A stretch of DNA of 38,596 nucleotides, from the NCBI RefSeq assembly GCF_025165795.1, contig NZ_JAJAGO010000026.1, positions 1 to 38,596 on the forward strand, read 5' to 3'. Of the stretch, positions 36,679-38,596 are shown piece after piece. Each line of letters opens with the position of its first letter. Position 1 is the first letter of the stretch. The notes under the pieces are model-generated. The model searched no databases. It saw only the letters and a program-made list of their open reading frames with translations, and was not told the origin of the DNA. A program made the translations under genes and the position numbers. The stretch comes from Streptomyces gossypii. GTDB taxonomy: Bacteria > Actinomycetota > Actinomycetes > Streptomycetales > Streptomycetaceae.

Positions 36679-38274
36679 GTGTCCGAGCAGGAATCCAGCC
36701 CCGACATCCATACGACCGCGGGCAAAATCGCGGACTATCAGCGCCGTGCCGTGGAGGCGACCCACGCCGGTTCCCAGCGTGCGGTGGAGAAACAGCACGC
36801 GAAGGGCAAGCTGACCGCCCGCGAGCGGGTCGACCTGCTGCTCGACGAGGGATCGTTCACCGAGCTGGACGAGTTCGCCCGGCACCGCTCCACCGCCTTC
36901 GGCATCGAGAAGAACCGCCCGTACGGCGACGGCGTCGTGACCGGCTACGGCACCGTGGACGGCCGCCCGGTGTGCGTGTACTCGCAGGACTTCACGATCT
37001 TCGGCGGCTCACTGGGCGAGGTCTACGGCGAGAAGATCGTCAAGGTGATGGACTTCGCCATGAAGACCGGCTGCCCGATCGTCGGCATCAACGACGGCGG
37101 CGGCGCGCGTATCCAGGAGGGCGTCACCGCGCTCGGCCTGTTCGCCGAGATCTTCCGCCGGAACGTGCACGCCTCCGGGGTGATCCCGCAGATCAGCCTG
37201 ATCCTGGGCCCGTGCGCGGGCGGCGCCGTCTACTCCCCGGCGATCACCGACTTCACGGTGATGGTGGACAAGACCTCGCACATGTTCATCACCGGCCCGG
37301 ATGTGATCAAGACCGTCACGGGCGAGGACGTCGGCTTCGAGGAGCTGGGCGGGGCCCGCACGCACAACACGACCTCCGGGGTCGCCCACCACATGGCGGG
37401 CGACGAGAAGGACGCCGTCGAGTACGTCAAGGCGCTGCTGTCCTATCTGCCGAGCAACAACCTCTCCGAGCCGCCGATCTTCCCTGAGGAGGCCGATCTG
37501 GAGACCTCGGCGGCGGACCGCGAGCTGGACACCCTGATCCCCGACTCCGCGAACCAGCCGTACGACATGCACAGCGCCATCGAGCATGTGCTGGACGACT
37601 CCGAGTTCCTCGAGACCCAGAGCCTCTTCGCACCGAACATGATCACCGGATTCGGGCGGGTCGAGGGGCAGTCGGTGGGCGTGGTGGCCAACCAGCCCAT
37701 GCAGTTCGCCGGATGCCTGGACATCGACGCGAGCGAGAAGGCCGCACGCTTCGTACGCACCTGTGACGCGTACAACATCCCGGTGCTGACCTTCGTGGAC
37801 GTGCCGGGCTTCCTGCCGGGCACCGACCAGGAGTACGACGGGATCATCCGGCGCGGCGCGAAGCTGATCTTCGCCTACGCGGAGGCGACCGTGCCGCTGA
37901 TCACGGTGATCACCCGCAAGGCGTTCGGCGGGGCCTATGACGTCATGGGCTCCAAGCACCTTGGCGCCGACCTCAATTTCGCCTGGCCGACCGCCCAGAT
38001 CGCGGTCATGGGCGCCCAGGGCGCGGTGAACATCCTGCACCGCAAGGCCCTCGTGGCGGCCGAGACACCCGAGGAGCGCGAGGAGCTGCGGGTGCGGCTG
38101 ACGGAGGAGTACGAGGACACACTGCTCAATCCGTATGCCGCGGCTGAGCGTGGGTATGTGGATGCTGTGATCATGCCGTCCGAGACCCGCCGCCACATCA
38201 CCAGGGGGCTGCGCACGCTCCGCTCCAAGCGCGAGCAGCTGCCCCCGAAGAAGCACGGGAACATTCCGCTTTAA
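36679..38274 (+). CDS. pccB: Acyl-CoA carboxylase carboxyltransferase (beta) subunit
   Basis: A 531-aa subunit of propionyl/acetyl-CoA carboxylase that transfers the carboxyl group from biotin to acyl-CoA, giving methylmalonyl- or malonyl-CoA. The N-terminal crotonase-like half has KGKLTARERVDLLLDEGSF near residues 37-55, DFTIFGGSLGE, GGGARIQEGV and GPCAGGAVYSPA; the C-terminal half has VDVPGFLPGTDQE, ITRKAFGGAYDVMGSK and the WPTAQIAVMGAQGAV segment. Length is normal. GTG 36679 has GGAG at 9 nt. The gene and pccE form the right-hand core flank of the insert. The 160 nt upstream hold its promoter and no gene. Confidence 0.95.
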   Translation: MSEQESSPDIHTTAGKIADYQRRAVEATHAGSQRAVEKQHAKGKLTARERVDLLLDEGSFTELDEFARHRSTAFGIEKNRPYGDGVVTGYGTVDGRPVCVYSQDFTIFGGSLGEVYGEKIVKVMDFAMKTGCPIVGINDGGGARIQEGVTALGLFAEIFRRNVHASGVIPQISLILGPCAGGAVYSPAITDFTVMVDKTSHMFITGPDVIKTVTGEDVGFEELGGARTHNTTSGVAHHMAGDEKDAVEYVKALLSYLPSNNLSEPPIFPEEADLETSAADRELDTLIPDSANQPYDMHSAIEHVLDDSEFLETQSLFAPNMITGFGRVEGQSVGVVANQPMQFAGCLDIDASEKAARFVRTCDAYNIPVLTFVDVPGFLPGTDQEYDGIIRRGAKLIFAYAEATVPLITVITRKAFGGAYDVMGSKHLGADLNFAWPTAQIAVMGAQGAVNILHRKALVAAETPEEREELRVRLTEEYEDTLLNPYAAAERGYVDAVIMPSETRRHITRGLRTLRSKREQLPPKKHGNIPL

Positions 38275-38354
38275 GGTCACGTACTTCAGGGCATTTGTTC
38301 GACTACGGGCGGCAGTGGGCAGCAGGCCGCCGCGACGCGCAGAGGGGATACACC

Positions 38355-38561
38355 ATGATCAAGGTCGTACGGGGCAACCCCACCCCGGAGGAGCTGGCCG
38401 CCGCACTGGCGGTGGTCCGCGCGCGGGCCGCCGCGCTCGTCGTCGGCGGGCCCGCAGCGCACGAGACCGACGAGTGGTCGGACCCGGCGCGCATGGTGCC
38501 GGGCCGCCGGGTGCCGCACCCGGGCCCGAAGGCCTGGCGGACGGCGTACTGGCCAGCGTGA
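38355..38561 (+). CDS. pccE: Acyl-CoA carboxylase epsilon subunit
   Basis: A 68-aa protein: IKVVRGNPTPEELAAALAVV at the N-terminus and DEWSDPARM followed by GPKAWRTAYWPA at the end, the pattern of the small epsilon subunits that stabilise alpha-beta carboxylase complexes in Streptomyces. ATG 38355 has GAGGGGA upstream, giving the family's usual length. It directly follows pccB in the same direction, with an 80-nt gap. Confidence 0.9.
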   Translation: MIKVVRGNPTPEELAAALAVVRARAAALVVGGPAAHETDEWSDPARMVPGRRVPHPGPKAWRTAYWPA

Positions 38562-38596
38562 TCCCGCTATCCTCCACCGCACCTGGCTGTGGCGCC

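Overview
The window looks like a chromosomal segment of a Streptomyces or a very close relative. It is very GC-rich throughout, many genes use GTG starts, there are TTA leucine codons of the bldA-dependent type, and it carries A-factor-type regulators (AfsA and ArpA/ScbR-like proteins). The housekeeping order hutH, GGDEF protein, enoyl-CoA hydratase, class III adenylate cyclase, birA ... pccB, pccE is one I recall from core Streptomyces chromosomes; the recollection was not checked against a database.

Layout. (1) 1-10987 is core: an L,D-transpeptidase lipoprotein, two small unknown proteins, histidine ammonia-lyase, a GAF-GGDEF protein, enoyl-CoA hydratase, a HAD hydrolase, a large palindromic element, an imine-reductase-like protein, a deazaflavin-dependent nitroreductase-like protein, adenylate cyclase and biotin protein ligase. 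(2) 11063-17245 is a tight minus-strand operon that reads as a 2-nitroimidazole (azomycin) pathway. It holds a PLP-dependent arginine oxidase/hydroxylase (RohP-like), a small RohQ-like protein, a DapA-fold retro-aldolase (RohR-like), a heme-oxygenase-fold di-iron N-oxygenase (RohS-like), a Rieske ferredoxin, an NCS1 permease and a ferredoxin-type reductase. (3) 17457-20878 holds a DsbA-like protein, an MBL-fold protein, a YdcZ/DUF606-type transporter and a divergent TetR regulator with two clear palindromic operators. (4) 20893-36518 is an autoregulator-type island. It has two ArpA/ScbR-type TetR proteins, a MarR protein, an AfsA homologue, two dehydrogenase/epimerase-fold proteins and a set of unusual metabolic genes: an acyl-AMP ligase fused to a DsbA domain, a degenerate adenylation protein with a separate extra C-terminal subdomain, an FAD/NAD(P)-binding protein, a class II aldolase, a class II DAHP-synthase-like protein and a transaldolase-like protein. 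(5) 36679-38561 returns to core with pccB and pccE, the carboxyltransferase and epsilon subunits of acyl-CoA carboxylase.

How it may work together. The 25.5 kb between birA and pccB appear to be inserted into a conserved core junction. All seven in-frame TTA codons I found lie in this insert (rohP, the transporter, the acyl-AMP ligase fusion, the truncated LysR gene and afsA), so the tRNA gene bldA probably gates it. Three near-identical candidate autoregulatory elements sit upstream of the ligase fusion, the second adenylation gene and the ScbR-type gene/afsA. Together they suggest one quorum-type circuit controlling a metabolic pathway. Several enzymes of that pathway have lost the residues normally used for catalysis: the transaldolase Schiff-base Lys, two DAHP-synthase Lys residues, the A10 Lys of both adenylation-type proteins, and the SDR Tyr/Lys pair. 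The pathway product is unknown to me, and this second cluster is the best candidate for an undescribed system in the window.
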